A program made the translations under genes and the position numbers. A DNA stretch of 64,000 bases from Talpa occidentalis (lineage: Eukaryota; Chordata; Mammalia; Eulipotyphla; Talpidae): assembly GCF_014898055.3 (NCBI RefSeq), contig NW_023601104.1, forward strand, positions 87,155,106-87,219,105, given 5' to 3'. Below, piece by piece: positions 34,996-47,957 of the stretch (its first letter is position 1; each line of letters opens with the position of its first letter). A model generated the notes under the pieces. It saw only the letters and a list, made by a program, of their open reading frames with translations. It searched no databases and was not told the origin of the DNA.

Positions 34996-36774
34996 CGTAG
35001 TTCCCTGTGCAAGATACACTTCAAGTCAGGTAAACAAAATGTCCATTACTCTCAACATTGGCAAAGAATTGGAAGTATTGGTAAAACATTGCAAGTGGTT
35101 TTAAGAAAATGTGAGGGCCCTTGGAGTAGTTAGAGGAATTAACAGATGCAGCAGTAAAACTACATGAATACTGCCCTCCATGTGTGAATATAATATTCTT
35201 CTTCACCCATTGCTATGGTCATGAAATTTGTTTTTTAGCATCATTGATTTTTAAAAAGTATATTAATACAAATGACATACTATTTGGTAATTCAACACGG
35301 AAGATAGGAGTTCCTCCTATCCAGCCTCCTACACATCTGTGTAAGACTTCCTTTGCCTGTGGTCTAGCCCTTTAAACTAATCACAGAGACATCATTCACA
35401 TTTGAAGTAAAATTCTACTTTTGTAAATACCATTTCAAAGTAAAGTTGCAAGGATGTTTCGATATTCCAAAGGACATTGGTTAGAAACATTGCTTTGTTA
35501 CTGAGGGTACTTTAAATTTCATGCAGGGAGTGCTTTCAGTGGTCTTGTTATATGGAAAAGCCATTTTCTGTAGGAATTTGATTATGTGTTATTTGCTTTT
35601 GTAGTCAGAGACTGAGTTGGCTGTTTGTTCTTTCGTCCTGACAGCATGTGATAATTACTGTCAGCTCTTCTTACCTATTCCAGTCTAAAAGTACAACCCT
35701 TCATCAAAACAAGCTATGGCTCCATATAAGGTTATAATTCTACTCAAAGAAGAAAGGGATTTTGCATTGTCTCAACTCTTTCTCCCCACTAGGTAAAGAC
35801 TAGTCATTATTGAAAAATGGTAATCAGCTCTCTCTAAGACATATTATTTCCAGTAATGTGTTAATTTTAGGCAAATTGTATTAGAATAAAAAGATTTGGG
35901 TGGTCCACAGATTTTATAAGGGATCTGACATGTCAACAGTAAACATATTTAAGAAGGGCATAGACTACTTCATTGTCTTTCAATTATAAAGACAATGAAT
36001 TTATTTCAGACACACATTACTGGGGAAAATTCCGGTTTTCTTAAAATTGTATTTTGTTCTCCCACATTCTTTATTTGATTTGTATGTAAATACCCTTCTC
36101 TCAGTGGAACATATTGGTGTTTTTGCTTCAGCAATTCTCTTTTGGTAACTTATCCCATATGTTTGTTAGCCTTTGCATAAAATTTTTTTCTCTGAACTCA
36201 GCTTGTGAACTATATACTGTATGTTTCTGCCAGAATTATGATTGTTTGGATTATTTTTGTACAGTTAGCTTCATAATTAGAAACATTTCAGTTACTTGAA
36301 GGTAATGAGTATAGATCTCATTTTAGAAATAAGGTAAAAGTATAATTTTAATACATATTTTATTCTTTGTTTCATTTTCTTTTCTGATTTACTTCACTGA
36401 AAAATGGTCAGTTTGTCATTTCTGGACATTGGACATGGAAGATAACCAACCATCTCTGCATTACATGGTTGGGGGGTACATTCCATAATTTTTTCTTCCT
36501 CCCTTACAAAACTTCCATATAATGGAATGAAAAGAAGAGAAAAGGACTGTTGGTTTGTCTTTTTTTTGTTTTTGTTTTTAACCTCTAAGTAATTTTTCAA
36601 TGGTCTGTTGACTTTAGAAGAAATTGAGTAAAGGTGCGATTAGCGTTGAAATTTCTAGTCTTAGTGGAATTGAGAGATCGTATTTCAAATATTAGAAAAT
36701 TCTATTTTAGTTCACATATGCACAGGTTATCTACTCTCACACATCTGCTAAGAAGGTTAATATAAGGCATTTCC
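34996..36774. other. Unique non-coding DNA with one short inverted repeat
   Basis: About 1.8 kb without recognised repeats or genes. A 12-bp-arm inverted repeat lies at 35969-35999 (arms ttcattgtcttt and aaagacaatgaa, loop of 7). Confidence 0.5.
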
Positions 36775-37110
36775 TTTTATTCATTCATTCAATAAGTATC
36801 TATTGAGTTCCTGCCATGCTTATCATTACCCCTGCTCTCTTGGGTTCACTGTCTCCCTGTGGAAAGGAAAGAAACATCATAAATAAATATTAAATCAGGT
36901 GCTATAAAAAGTGTTACAGAGAAAAATACAGTACGGTAAGGAAGTAGAAGAATGGAGTGGTGTTAATTTTAGATTGGGTATTCAAGTAAAGCCTCTCTGA
37001 TCAGGTGGCAGGGGGTAAACATCTGAGAGAAGAGAGGCGTGAAGCCCTGTAGGCATTTGGGAAGAAAACATTCCAGGCCCTTTGTGCCCGTAAATTGGGC
37101 TTTGTGCACC
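36775..37110 (-). mobile_element. L2 LINE 3' end, antisense
   Basis: The plus strand is a clear reversed L2 3' end: 'attcattcaataagtatct' with 'ttgagttcctgccatgc', then 'gtgctataaaaagtgttaca', 'tcaagtaaagcctctctgat', 'aagaaaacattccaggccc' in the expected order. Confidence 0.8.
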
Positions 37111-37384
37111 AAGAAAAATTAGACACTGAATTGCTTCTGTGGGATAATTAGAAAAATACAAGTCCCGGATTGCAAAATTCTACAGGATTTGTCATCTCTA
37201 CACACAGATGTGTGAGATTTAATGGCCTAAAGTAGTCAGGGACTTCTTTATGGAAGAAGTAACCCTTGGGAAAAAACTGTCAGATGTGGCTATTTATTGC
37301 TGTTTATTTACGGAATATTTATTGACACATGAAGAGAAGGAAGAAGGGCATTTCAGAAAGGAAAGTAATGTGATCAGAAATTCA
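37111..37384. other. Non-coding DNA, no clear feature
   Basis: Part of this may extend the L2 fragment. Similarity fades and I cannot place a boundary. Confidence 0.35.
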
Positions 37385-37500
37385 AAGGATGGTCAGTGGG
37401 GCATGGTGGTGTACATCTGAAGTGGTATGAACTATTCCTCTGTGTGATACACAGTGCTATAACTGATGTTACCCTAATAATAAAAAGAAAAGAAAAGAAG
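37385..37500 (+). mobile_element. Possible LINE-1 3' terminus, sense
   Basis: A short stretch with 'ggtgtacatctgaagtgg' and 'taactgatgttaccctaat' followed by an A-rich end resembles the L1 3' termini at 47.9 and 59.3 kb. The similarity is weak. Confidence 0.35.
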
Positions 37501-37512
37501 TCCAAAGGACAG

Positions 37513-38322
37513 TGTATTAGTTTCTGGGGGCTTCTGTAACATATTGCCACAAACTTGTTGCCTTTAAACATAAGTTTATTCTTTTATAGTTGTGGATGCC
37601 AGCTTGGAAATCAGTTTTACTGAATCAAATCAAGGTGTCAACAGAGTCTTATTCCCTCTGAAAGCTCTGAGAATCTGCTCCTTGATTGTGGCCACATGCC
37701 TCCAATCATTGCCTCTATTGCCATTTTGTCCAGTGTCTCCTGCCTTTCTTTTATTTTTTTTTTTTTTTTTTTTTTTTAAAGATTTATTTTTATTTTATTT
37801 ATTTATACAAGCACTGGGTACAGTCAGAAGCGCGGGAGGGTGAGAGAATTCACCAGAGCGGGGAGCAGAGCAGGCAGAAGGACCGAAGTACACTGCTGAG
37901 GGGAGCAGCGGGCGGCAGGAGAGGTCTGTGCGCCATGTGGGACCCTCCTCCGGTGGCCGGGGAGCAGCCGGGGATCGAACCGGCGTCGCAGAGGCTGCGG
38001 GCAGCTTCGCAACCCAGCGCTCAACCGTTGCGCCACCGGGGAGGCCCTCCTGCCTTTCTTTTAAAAGGACACTGATGATGACATTTAGGTGATTATCCAT
38101 GATGATTATCCACCTGGATAATCCAGGGTAATCTGCACATTTCAAGATCTTTAACTCAGTCACATCTGGATAATCCTAAATAATCTATTCATTTCAAAGT
38201 CCTTAATCTAAAATCACATTTGCAAAAATGTATTACCGTATAAGATAATAGGTTTAGGAAGAAATTAGATCTTGATAGCTTTAGTGGGGTGTGGTGGTGG
38301 GTGGGCACTATTTAGCCCACAA
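37513..38322 (-). mobile_element. MaLR (MLT1-type) LTR, antisense, split by a SINE
   Basis: Plus-strand landmarks of a reversed MLT1 LTR: 'tgtattagtttctgggggct', 'tctgtaacatattgccacaa', 'attccctctgaaagctctg', then after the SINE 'aaaaggacactgatgatgac', 'tggataatccagggtaatct' and the end 'cactatttagcccaca'. The SINE at 37754-38047 interrupts it. Confidence 0.85.
37754..38047 (-). mobile_element. tRNA-derived SINE, younger long subfamily
   Basis: Reversed copy with a long T-tail and head ending ggggaggccc at 38047. It is very close to the inferred consensus of the long form except for a 6-bp loss of 'ccagag' in 'caccagagcgggg', a likely slippage deletion. The 16-bp perfect target-site duplication tcctgcctttctttta lies at 37738-37753 and 38048-38063. 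The frames of 70-129 codons inside it are not genes. Confidence 0.96.
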
Positions 38323-38394
38323 GAGAGAAGTTAAGCATGTTAGAAGAGAGATTGATCTTATAAAAATAAAGAATTCCTATCAGGAATATTTCCT

Positions 38395-38560
38395 TCATGC
38401 ATTTAGCAAATAATTGTTAGTTGTTTTCATACATTTAGAAAATATATGCTAGACGCCTTCAGGAGATACTCTTAGGTCACAATGGTAGGCACAAAAATCA
38501 GCACATCTTTGGCATCACAGAATTTACAAATAAGGTAAATGAGGTAAAATAGGGACAAGA
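38395..38560 (-). mobile_element. Possible L2 3' remnant, antisense
   Basis: 'catgcatttagcaaataatt', then 'aggtcacaatggtaggc' and 'aatttacaaataaggtaa' resemble a reversed L2 3' end. Weak. Confidence 0.4.
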
Positions 38561-38579
38561 AATAGTCCATAAGGATGGG

Positions 38580-38745
38580 AAGTTATAAGATCATGCTTAT
38601 CTTGTCCATATCCTTTAACCTCCACGAGATTGCTGTGATTTAGGCTTAAAGAAACTGAAGCCCAAAGGAGTTAAGTAAATTGTCTAAAGCCACCCAGTAA
38701 CGTGGTGCAAAGGTGAGCTGTAATCTACTTCACCAATGTACGTCT
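38580..38745 (-). mobile_element. MIR SINE remnant, antisense
   Basis: The plus strand reads like reversed MIR core: 'aagaaactgaagcccaaagg', 'agttaagtaaattgtctaaa', 'gccacccagtaacgtggtg'. Confidence 0.65.
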
Positions 38746-38919
38746 CTATAAATGACCTTCAGCTGTGAACAGCTACTGAGGCACAGTGCACTTTTAGATC
38801 AAGGAATTACATGTTTGAGAGTTTAGGAGACTATATTTAGGTTTGGCATGCAGGGCGTATTGGAGGAAAGAAACAGCCAGTTCAGGGTAGTGGGAAGGGT
38901 TTGGTGGTACATACGTGCT

Positions 38920-39115
38920 TAGCTGTATTCATTCAACAGATAATTATTTGGCCTTCTATCTGCCAGGCTCTCAGTTGGCAGCATGTGACAGATGGCGAAC
39001 AAAAGACATAGTTTTCCTAAGTGGAGTTTACCATCTAGCTAGGATATGGTATCGACATCCAAAGATTAAACAAATAGGTGTAACAAATGCAGGCTTGGTG
39101 GTAGCATAGTGCATG
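38920..39115 (-). mobile_element. L2 LINE 3' end, antisense
   Basis: 'attcattcaacagataatta' followed by 'ttctatctgccaggctctca', 'acaaaagacatagttttcc' and 'gtaacaaatgcaggc' matches a reversed L2 3' end with moderate divergence. Confidence 0.65.
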
Positions 39116-39162
39116 GCATCTCTAAGGAGAGGAGTAGAAGAGTAGCAGTAGGTGGTGTATTT

Positions 39163-39545
39163 ATTGCCTCTTGATGCTACCCCAAGTTCAACATGGGCCA
39201 AAATCAAAGTATCCGCGGGGCTGCATTCCTTTTGGGAGCATGTTTCCTTGCTTTTTTAGTTTCCAAATTCCATGGTTCATGACCCTTTGAGTGAATCAAG
39301 TCTTCCTTGTACAATATTACATCATTCTGATGACTTCTTTCTTGCCTGACATCTCCCCTCACTCGTCTGCTTTTCAGAAACCTTCTGACTTCATTTGGGT
39401 TCATCTGGGTAATTTTTTTCAAGCTGATTAGCAGACTGAATTCTACCTGCACCTTTAATTTCACTTGACCATGTAACCCAATGCATTTCTAGGTTCCTGG
39501 AATGGAATATGGACATCTTTGAGGCTATTATTCTGTCCACCACAA
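39163..39545 (-). mobile_element. MaLR-like LTR, antisense
   Basis: Plus-strand landmarks: 'caagttcaacatgggccaaa', 'gggctgcattccttttggga', 'agctgattagcagactgaat', 'gaccatgtaacccaatgc', 'atatggacatctttgaggc' and 'attctgtccaccaca'. This is the order of a reversed MLT1-class LTR. The precise subfamily is uncertain. Confidence 0.7.
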
Positions 39546-40616
39546 TTAGGCTAGACTGTGCAGAACATTTTAGTTTTATTCTATTGTCCATTACTGGGTT
39601 TTAAGCAAGCTGGTTATATATGGTCAGAAATTTGTTTTTAAAGGATAATTCTGAAATTTGGAAAAGAACTATGTTCAAAATGGAAGTGAAGTCATTATTT
39701 AAGAAGCTTTTTCAGTCCCAGAGAAAGTATAAACTGGGCTGTAGTAGTGGTGATACTAATGGTGAGATGCAAATGGATTTGAGAGAAAGTTTGAATTAGA
39801 GGGATCCAACAAGAATTTAGAGGTACATTTTTGGCATGCAGAACTGAAGACTATTATTACCTGGCAGGGAGAACACCAGAAGAATAGGTTCTAGGGACAA
39901 AATAATATATTGTGCTTTGGCAAATCCTAGAAGCAATAGTAGAAGGGAAATAAATGCACAAAGTAAAAGACTTTTCGGAGTAAGGATTGGCGAGAGTTGA
40001 AATCTGTATTATGTGAAATTGGTATCTTTATGCTTTAAAATATAATGTCTTCCTAGATATTACAGAGTGGGCATGGGAATGGGTGTTAGCCCAGAGGTAG
40101 AATTTTAAGTATTTGAGTATTTGTAAGCCATTGATTTTCTAAGATACCATGCAACCATCTAACAAGCAGTCATATAGTTCCCATTCTATGGAGTGACATC
40201 TTGAAGTAACAGCCACACAATATTTCAGAAAACGGGAAAACATATAAGTAACACAAGTAACATGAAGGTGTTCTTTCAATTATTCAAGAGGTTCTAGAAT
40301 TAAATTCCTTTGTTACAGTTAATCTACATTACCTAAAATAATGCCTGACATATAATGAGTACTCAGGAAATAGATAGATTAACTTATTGGAAATCTATTA
40401 ATATTAGTCATTGTCATTGTATATCATTGTATTCTTAGAATACAATGATCAGACTCTGTTCTTGCCTTCAAACTATTAAATGTTTATCTCAGGGACTTCA
40501 TTTTTTACTTCCTACGTCCTTTTAAACAAGTTCAATTAATGTGTATAATAAAAGTATTATTCAAAGAAATAGATTTACTTGTTCCAGCACACGCAAGTAA
40601 GTTTTCTTGGAATCTT
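39546..40616. other. Non-coding DNA, partly L2-like
   Basis: About 39740-40010 has purine-rich text that may be old reversed L2, but I cannot support it firmly. A 12-bp-arm inverted repeat lies at 40423-40449 (arms atcattgtattc and gaatacaatgat, loop tta). Confidence 0.45.
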
Positions 40617-41957
40617 TTTAATTTTAAGAAAAAATTTATTAAGGCAGTATTGATGTACAATACTATATGATTCATAAATGTAGGATCTACCTCTTCAGAT
40701 GTGTGTTACCATAGCCTATCAATCATAGAACACCTATAGTCCTCCACCATACTCCACTGAACTGCCCCTCCCACCTTTTCTTTCCATCCCTACACCTCTA
40801 CTGGTAGCCTCCATTTTACAGTCAGATTTCTAGGATTTGATTTGGGTTTGGTTTTGGCTTACTCTTTATTTTGTTTCTCAATATTACACATATGAGTGAA
40901 ACCATCTGGTATTTGTCTTTCTCTTTCTGGCTTATTTCATATAGCATCCATGTCACAATGGCAAAATTTCATCTTTCTTTTATGGCTGAGTATTTTATTG
41001 TGTATATATACCACATCTTCTTAATCTACTCATTTGTCCTTGAGTACTTAAGTTGTTTTCATAACTTGGCTTTTATAAATAGTATTGCTCTGAACATACA
41101 TGCATGTATGTCTCCCTTCCAGTGAGTGTTTGCACTCTTAGGGTAGACACTTTTGGGTAGATAGGAGTGGTATAGTTGGGATAACATAGTAGACCTATTT
41201 TTAATATTTTGGGAAATTTTCATACTGTTATTCATAGGGGCTGTACCAGTCTACACTTTCACCACTAGTGTGCAGTTTTCCCTCTCCCTCCATATTCTTG
41301 CCAATACTTGTTGTTTCTGGTCTTTGTGATATGGGCCATTCTCACAGGTGTGAGATGTTATCTCATTGTGGTTTTAATTTGTATTTCCCTGATAAATGAT
41401 GATGAGCATTTTTCATGTGCCTATTGGCCATCTGAATATCTTTGGAGAAATGCCTATTTAGTTTTTCTGCCCATTTTTTAATTGGATTTTTTGTTTTCTG
41501 TATTTTGAGTTGGATGAGTTCTTTATAGATCTTGGATATTAATCCCTTGTCAGATGTATGCTGTGCAAATATTTTCTGCTATTCAGTGGGGTGTCTTTTC
41601 ATTTTAATGATAGTTTCTTTCCTTGTACAGAAGATTTTTAGTTTGCTCTTGCCCCATTTGTTTATATATTTTAAGATTTATTTATTTATGCATACAAGAA
41701 CTGGGGTACAAGTCAGAGGTGTTGGGGGAGTGGTAAGACGATTCACAAGAGACAGAGCGGGGAACAGAACAGACAGACTGAGTGAAATACACTGCTGAGG
41801 GGAGCAGCGGGTGAGGCAGGAGAGGTCTGCTGCACCATGTGGGTAGCTCCCTGGCCAGCTAGGGATCGAACTTGCGCTGCAGAGGCTCTGGAGAGCTTCA
41901 TAGTGCTGTGCTTAACCCCTTGCGCCACCCGGTAGGCCCACCATTTGTTTATTTGTG
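40617..41957 (-). mobile_element. LINE-1, 5'-truncated, antisense, split by a SINE
   Basis: Reversed L1 of about 1.07 kb excluding the SINE. The 3' UTR is on the left ('ggcagtattgatgtacaata'). Reversed ORF2 follows: 'catatgagtgaaaccatctg', 'cacatcttcttaatctactc', 'aggtgtgagatgttatctca', 'ccttgtcagatgtatgctgt', 'gatagtttctttccttgtac'. Frames are broken. A SINE at 41666-41940 lies near its right end and L1 sequence resumes afterwards. Confidence 0.9.
41666..41940 (-). mobile_element. tRNA-derived SINE, older subfamily
   Basis: Reversed copy with 'gcatacaagaactggggtac' and 'caagagacagagcgggga'. The target-site duplication ccatttgtttat lies at 41654-41665 and 41941-41952, inside L1 sequence. Confidence 0.94.
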
Positions 41958-42239
41958 CAATTTACCAAGTCAGTAACAGAGGCATGTTTGGGTGCTGTGG
42001 ATGAAGGGAGGGTCTCATTTTTTTTTCTAGTGGATTTTGAATTATGGGGAGGAAAGGCAGAATGCAAAGAGGCAGTAATGAGACCAAATATTTGTGTAAT
42101 GTACTGTACATTAGATTTAATGTGTCATGTCAATTCTAGGTCCAAATCAAAATAAAATTAACAAGTGTTTCATCTATAATTTAGTATGTGCTTCAAGGAG
42201 AACACGGTAATCAATTTTCATTGACAGACTAAAGAAGTG

Positions 42240-42730
42240 ATCAGATTTGTATGAAATAAAGCCAAGAACATTTCTTTAAGGCTATGGAAAGGTAGGCATT
42301 ATAGGTAACTGAGGTGAGCAAATGAAATAAAGGGATTGATCAGGGGGACCAGCTTCTAGTAAAAGAGGAATTATTTAGAAAATACTAAGTTGTGATTTTG
42401 AAGAACTGGTGCTTAGGGGCAGTGTCATTTTGGCATACCAAGAATATTAAGGCACATACAGACTGCTAAACTAGACTGTTGGAGGCCACTGGTGATTCTT
42501 ATCTAAAAGAAAAAAATGTTATTAAAATTATATGAGAGAGTTTATCATGTTGGCTGTGTTGGAGATGTACTGGAATTGAGAGAAAATATAGATAAACAAA
42601 TTGTTTGAAGGCTTTTATTATAATCCAGACATCAGAAGATGGACCACGATGGCACCTGTGAAATGGGAATAAAGGATATAGGATAAGATAAAAAGGTAGA
42701 GCCAAAGAGAGAAATAAAAGATAACAGGGG
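42240..42730 (-). mobile_element. L2 LINE remnant, antisense
   Basis: Plus-strand text follows reversed L2 middle sequence: 'tgttggctgtgttggagatg', 'ggcttttattataatccaga', 'catcagaagatggaccacga', 'gtagagccaaagagagaaat'. Upstream sequence from about 41990 may belong to it but is too decayed. Confidence 0.6.
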
Positions 42731-44104
42731 TTATGAAGTTGGCTTCTTTGAAATAGATGTTAGGAAGAAATGATGGCCATTATAAAGAGAGAGTAACAAT
42801 TTTAGGCTTATTTTCTAATCTGTCTAACCTGAGAAAAATAACTGTCAAGCTTAACCAATTGAGAAAATATAAAATATTGATATTTGTCACCATGAAATTT
42901 CTATATTGATGTTAGTCTCACTTTCAAATTCTTTTGTGTAGTCATAAATGTCCTTGGAGAATAATTTTATTGCTTTTAAAACTTCTACCCAAAAATCACT
43001 TTCAGGTATATCTGGCATCAAAATCCAAAATGTTTTCCTAGGAGGAAAATATTAAGATTTACTCATTGATGAGAATGTACTTCATGTAAAGCCAAAGTTG
43101 GTATTAAGGTATCATTGGTTTCCAGGAAGAAGTGTTATTTCTCATAGTTTATCTGAAGCACTTATGTTAATTGTAACTTGCCTAATCTTAACTTTTGCTT
43201 TGGTTGCCATTTTCTGGAGGACAAAATCTGAATGTAGTAATGCAGCTTCCAAGACCCATATTTCTAGCTTCATCTCCTAACCACTTTCATATATAAGTCT
43301 TTAGCCATGGGAATTTAGTGATATTTCAGATATTAAAGAAGACATATATGGCATAGGTACTTCTTATTCTTATGCATGTTCATGAAAGACTCCTTAACCC
43401 AAGAAGGTTCTATAAGTAGCCCTTGACTTTGAGAAATTCCCCATAGTCTAAGGTCTGATATTTAGATTTAGGGATTCAGATTTTTTTTTTCACACTAAGA
43501 AAATATAATCATCCATTTAAATACTTATTGAGGACTTAATTTGACAATGAGCTTGGCAAAGAAGCTACAGTGGTGAATGAAGCAGATCTGTTTCTCAACT
43601 TTATAACACCTCCCATGCAGCTGTAGAATGTTAGTAAACAGTGGAAGTCCTGCTTGCTCCAGGGGCAAGAAGAACAGAGTGCAAGAGGCAGAGGCTTGAC
43701 TGATTGTTAACCATGGAAGGTTCACTGGAGAAATTGGAAGTTCAGTTTGGCGCTATCATTCATGAGAGGGAGAGAGAAAGTGTGAGAAAAGAGGCTGGAG
43801 AAACAAGCAGGGACAAGTAACAAAGTCAGAACATACAAGTCACACAGAGGGGTTACTTGACCATAAGCCCCTTGTGGCACCTAAGGAGGAGATTAATATG
43901 AGTAGAATTGTATCTTAATACTGATATAAGACTTTAAAATGAACTTTTTACTATGCAATGCATCACTATTAACAAAGTAGTCCTTTCCTGCCAATATGTG
44001 TTATCGCTCTGGAGAAAGTCATAAAGGAAATCAATCTTTTTTCTTTTCCTATTAGCAAACATTAAAAAAGATTGAAATATGTAATAACAAATGTGGTAAG
44101 GGCT
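42731..44104. other. Unique non-coding DNA
   Basis: No gene recognised. About 43505-43640 has a weak reversed L2 3'-end look ('aaatacttattgaggactta'). The minus frame at 43525-43725 overlaps it and is not supported. Confidence 0.45.
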
Positions 44105-44705
44105 AGAGCAATCAACCTTTCATTCATTCTTAGGGCATGCTTATAAACTGGTGTAAGAACATTTGAAAGTAATGCTACATTACTTTATAAAGTTGAATAT
44201 ATGCTTGCTATGTGACTCAACAGTCCACTCCTAGGTATTCATCCAAGAGAAACTCTCTCACACCTGATTCAGATTATCCACATAAATATTCAGCACTCAT
44301 AATCACACACACACACACAAATTGAATATAAATGACATGTCCCCCTATAAAAAATAGAAAAAACTGGTATATTCATGTAACAGGATCCTAAAAAAGAGTT
44401 AAAATGAAATTCATTCTACATATTGACTCATCAGCATGGAAGTCTGCAAAGTATGAATTGAGTGAGTCAACTTCTGAATAACAAGTCAGAAAAGAACACA
44501 TATTTATATAACTTTGAAAGACAGGAAGATGAAACCATATACTGTTTAGAGAGAGGTACACATACTGAAATCCATAAAGGACAATTCTTAATAGCAATAG
44601 TCATAGTATCTGTTCTGGCTATTCTACTGACTTTTTAGTGTTTGTTATTATATAATGCGCTTGCTGTTATCTTTCAGATGTATAACTTCTTTCATTATAG
44701 AAGAA
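44105..44705 (+). mobile_element. Old LINE-1 3' part, sense
   Basis: Ordered ORF2-end landmarks: 'actttataaagttgaatata', 'cagtccactcctaggtattc', 'catccaagagaaactctctc', then decayed 3' UTR ('acaggaagatgaaaccatat'). A short (CA)n run at 44304-44319 expanded within it. Confidence 0.7.
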
Positions 44706-45164
44706 ATATTTTTTTTAAAGAAGCTTGTTGAGAAGTTAGAATACAGGAGAGCTAAATAACATTAACTATGAATACAGACTTTGATGTCAGACCAACTTGG
44801 GTTCAAATTTCTTTCTTTGAAAATTGCACAGTTGGTCTAGACACTTGGGATATATCACTGAACAAAATAGGCAAAGACTCTTACCCTTGGGAAGGTTATA
44901 GTCCAATAGTTAGAAATAAATTTTTGTGAATTTCCCTAACATTGTGAGCTCCCTGGAATGCTGGCTCTATGTTTTAGCCATCTTTGTATACCTAGCACCA
45001 GAATCTTGTACATTGTGGGTATGTTCATAGAATTGAATTCAACTGCATGAATAAATAAACACTCTACTTTGTACTTCCATTCAGCAAGGGAAATACAAAT
45101 TGTTCCAGGTTGTTTCGATCACAGTTACAACCTCAAATCTAAGATCAGCCTTCTAGAGTTTATA
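44706..45164. other. Unique non-coding DNA
   Basis: No feature recognised apart from ordinary AT-rich sequence. Confidence 0.45.
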
Positions 45165-45433
45165 TATTTATTTATTTAAAAATTTATGTTTTTTGTACAA
45201 TAGCTGGGGTATAGGCCAGAGGCATGGGAGAGTGAGAGGATTCACTAGAGACAGAGCGGGGAACAGAACAGGCAGATTGACTGAAGTACACTGCTGAGGG
45301 GAGCAGCGGGCGAGTCAGGAGAGGTCTGTTGCGCCATGTGGGTTGCTCCCTGACTGGGATCCAACCCATACTGCAGAGGCTGCGGACTGCTTCATCATGC
45401 TGTGCTTAACCCCTTGCGCCACCAGGGAGACCC
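45165..45433 (-). mobile_element. tRNA-derived SINE, older subfamily
   Basis: Reversed copy with 'aatagctggggtataggcca' and 'ggattcactagagacagag'. The head is decayed ('accagggagacccc'). A degraded duplication remains: ctagagtttatat at about 45153 and ctagagcttcatt at about 45434. Confidence 0.9.
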
Positions 45434-46565
45434 CTAGAGCTTCATTTATTGATCTTAGCAATCATTCAATATAGAGAGACTGACAGCAGTTGTGTTATCT
45501 TGAGACTAGAGATGAGTAGATACTGTTATTAGTATATAAACATCTTTATAGTCATGCTTTTTTATTTTTATCTATTATCTGTATAAGTTGTTTACATTAC
45601 TCATCTTAATTTTAGTAGTATGTGAACTGTATCTTTTATTTCTCTGAAAACTACTTTCTTTCTCTTCAGTGATCCTAACAGTTATTCCTATATATTACAA
45701 AATTGTTACTGAATCCTTTAATAGTTTTCAAAGTTCACTGGCAATACAGTTCTATATCATGGTGTGCGTGTGTATGTGTGTGTTCACGCACTTTCATATG
45801 TTACAGAAATAAAGGAAATCTGTATATTTCTGGAATGATGACTCTTTAGTGTTTGTCACATTCTCAGAGGAGGTTATAATTAACTTATTGCTGGACAGTA
45901 GGTTCTTTATATAATGGAGTTGTTATGAGAAACAGAAGAATCTTGATTTTTCACTTATATACATTTCCCATTATTCTTTTAAATGAAATAACTGGATCTA
46001 AAAGGTATGGATATTTTTATTCTCTTGGCACAAAGATGAAGTTACCCTGCAGAAAATTGACATTACAGATTTTCTTTTGCATGTGTCCATAAGTAAAAGT
46101 TAGAAGCTCAAGTTAAACTTCTTAGATTAAATTGTTTGACATTGTTAAATATTATGTCTTTTGTAATTTTAATGTTGCCTCCTTTTCACATTATATTAGG
46201 GTGTGCCTTGACAGTGACTTTCTGTGGTTACAAATTATTAGTGATTTCTTTGTTTTTTGCATTTAGATTGAGTAACATATTTTCATGATATCAATCAATC
46301 CTTACATAAAAACTCCCCAAGCTTTTGTCTGTGAACAATAATGTGAATTTAACAGAAATATTTGTTTATTGACTTAGGGAACTGGGATTTTTTCATTATA
46401 TAATTCAGAAGGAATGTCTGTATTATCATAACAAATCAACTTCTATTGTAATTTGTAGCTTTCACTTATGACTCAATTTCCTACAAAAGTAGATTTCAGG
46501 GTGTTTCTTAGGAATTTATTATTCAGAAATGAAAAGATATTCCCTGCTTATCATTTGGAATAAGT
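45434..46565. other. Unique non-coding DNA
   Basis: About 1.1 kb of AT-rich DNA, no repeat or gene recognised. A short TG-rich patch lies at about 45762-45782. Confidence 0.45.
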
Positions 46566-47957
46566 AACATTGTCAAATGGTCATCTTACTAAAGCAATAT
46601 ACAGATTCATTGCAATCCCTATCAAAGTTTCAGGGACATTCTTAAAAGAAACAACATAAACAGAAGTTCATAATTAGCCAAAAAAGACAATGAATAGCCA
46701 AAGCAATCCTGGCCAAAAAAAAAAAAGGAAAAATGGCAGTGTCACACTCCAGGACTTTGAACTATACTACAAAGCTTTAATAATCAAGCAGTATGGTAGT
46801 GGCACAAACATCTACACACAGATTGATGGAGCAGAATGGAAAACCCATATATAAACACATACTTGGACAGTTAATCTATGACAAATGAGCCAAGAATATA
46901 CACCAGAGGAAAAAAAAAAGCCTCTTCAATAAAAGGTTTTGAAAAAAAACTAGACAGCCACATGTAAAAGAAAGAAACTAGACCACTATCTCACACCATA
47001 CACAAAAATTAACTCAAAATGGATAAAAGACTTCGATGTAAGACTTGAAACCATAAAATACATAGAAGAAAAGATAGGCAGAATACTCTATGATATAGAC
47101 TTCACAACTGTCTTTGTGGATTAATCTCTAATAGCAAGGATAGTAAAAGAAAATGTAAACAAGTGGAACTGTATCAAACCAAAAAGCTTCTGTACAATGA
47201 AAGAAACTCACTAAAACAAAAAGATACCCTATTGAATGGAGGAAAATACTTGCACACCATACATCCAACAAAGAGCTAATATTCAGGATCTATAAAGAAC
47301 TCATATCACTCAGCAAAAAGAAAACAAGCAACCCAATCAAACAATGGGCAGGAAAGCTAAATAGGCATTTCCGCAAAGAAGACATACAAATGACACATGA
47401 AAAAAATAAACTGTCCTTCATTACTTATCAGGGAAATGCAAATCGAAACCACAATGAGATGTGAGAGTTACCACATCAATAAACCAAAACAAGTGTTCTT
47501 AAGGATGTAGAGAAAAAGAAACCCTCTTGCACTGTTGGTGGGAATATAGACTGGTAGGGCCCCTATGGAAAACAGTATGGAGGTTTCTCAAAAGATTAGA
47601 AAGATTGCATAAACACTATGTAAATGGAAACATACTGCAGTGTGTTCATTGCAGCACTGTTTGCAATAGCCAGACTATGGAAACTACCTACATGCGCCAA
47701 CATAGATGAATGGATCAGGAAGCTATGGTATAGTACGGTAAAACCATACTCCTAACAATCCTTGAAATCTGACTGCAGCACTGAGGCTGCCAGAGGGGGC
47801 TGAAGGAATATAAGGATGAAGAGGGAGCACAATATACCAGGGTGGTGGACTGTGCATGCTTGGGTTGTGGGTAAGGTGTAGTAACAACACCTGAAGGGGG
47901 AGACCTTACAACCTCTAAAATTCAATGTTGTAAATCAATGTTACCTCATAAAAAAAT
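46566..47957 (+). mobile_element. LINE-1, 5'-truncated, sense, about 1.4 kb
   Basis: It starts in ORF2 ('gtcaaatggtcatcttacta', 'gattcattgcaatccctatc'). It runs through 'tccaggactttgaactatac', 'aactcaaaatggataaaaga' and 'caaatcgaaaccacaatgag' to an older-form 3' terminus ('caatgttgtaaatcaatgtt'). Frameshifts and stops are frequent. An internal deletion is visible between about 47620 and 47645, where ORF2 sequence jumps ahead. The 60-codon frame at 47527-47709 is a remnant of ORF2. Confidence 0.92.

Noticed and set aside
37686..38163. Frames of 70-129 codons on both strands rich in R, P, S and A
   Set aside because: They lie in the GC-rich body of a tRNA-derived SINE; the same peptide patterns recur at every SINE copy on both strands.
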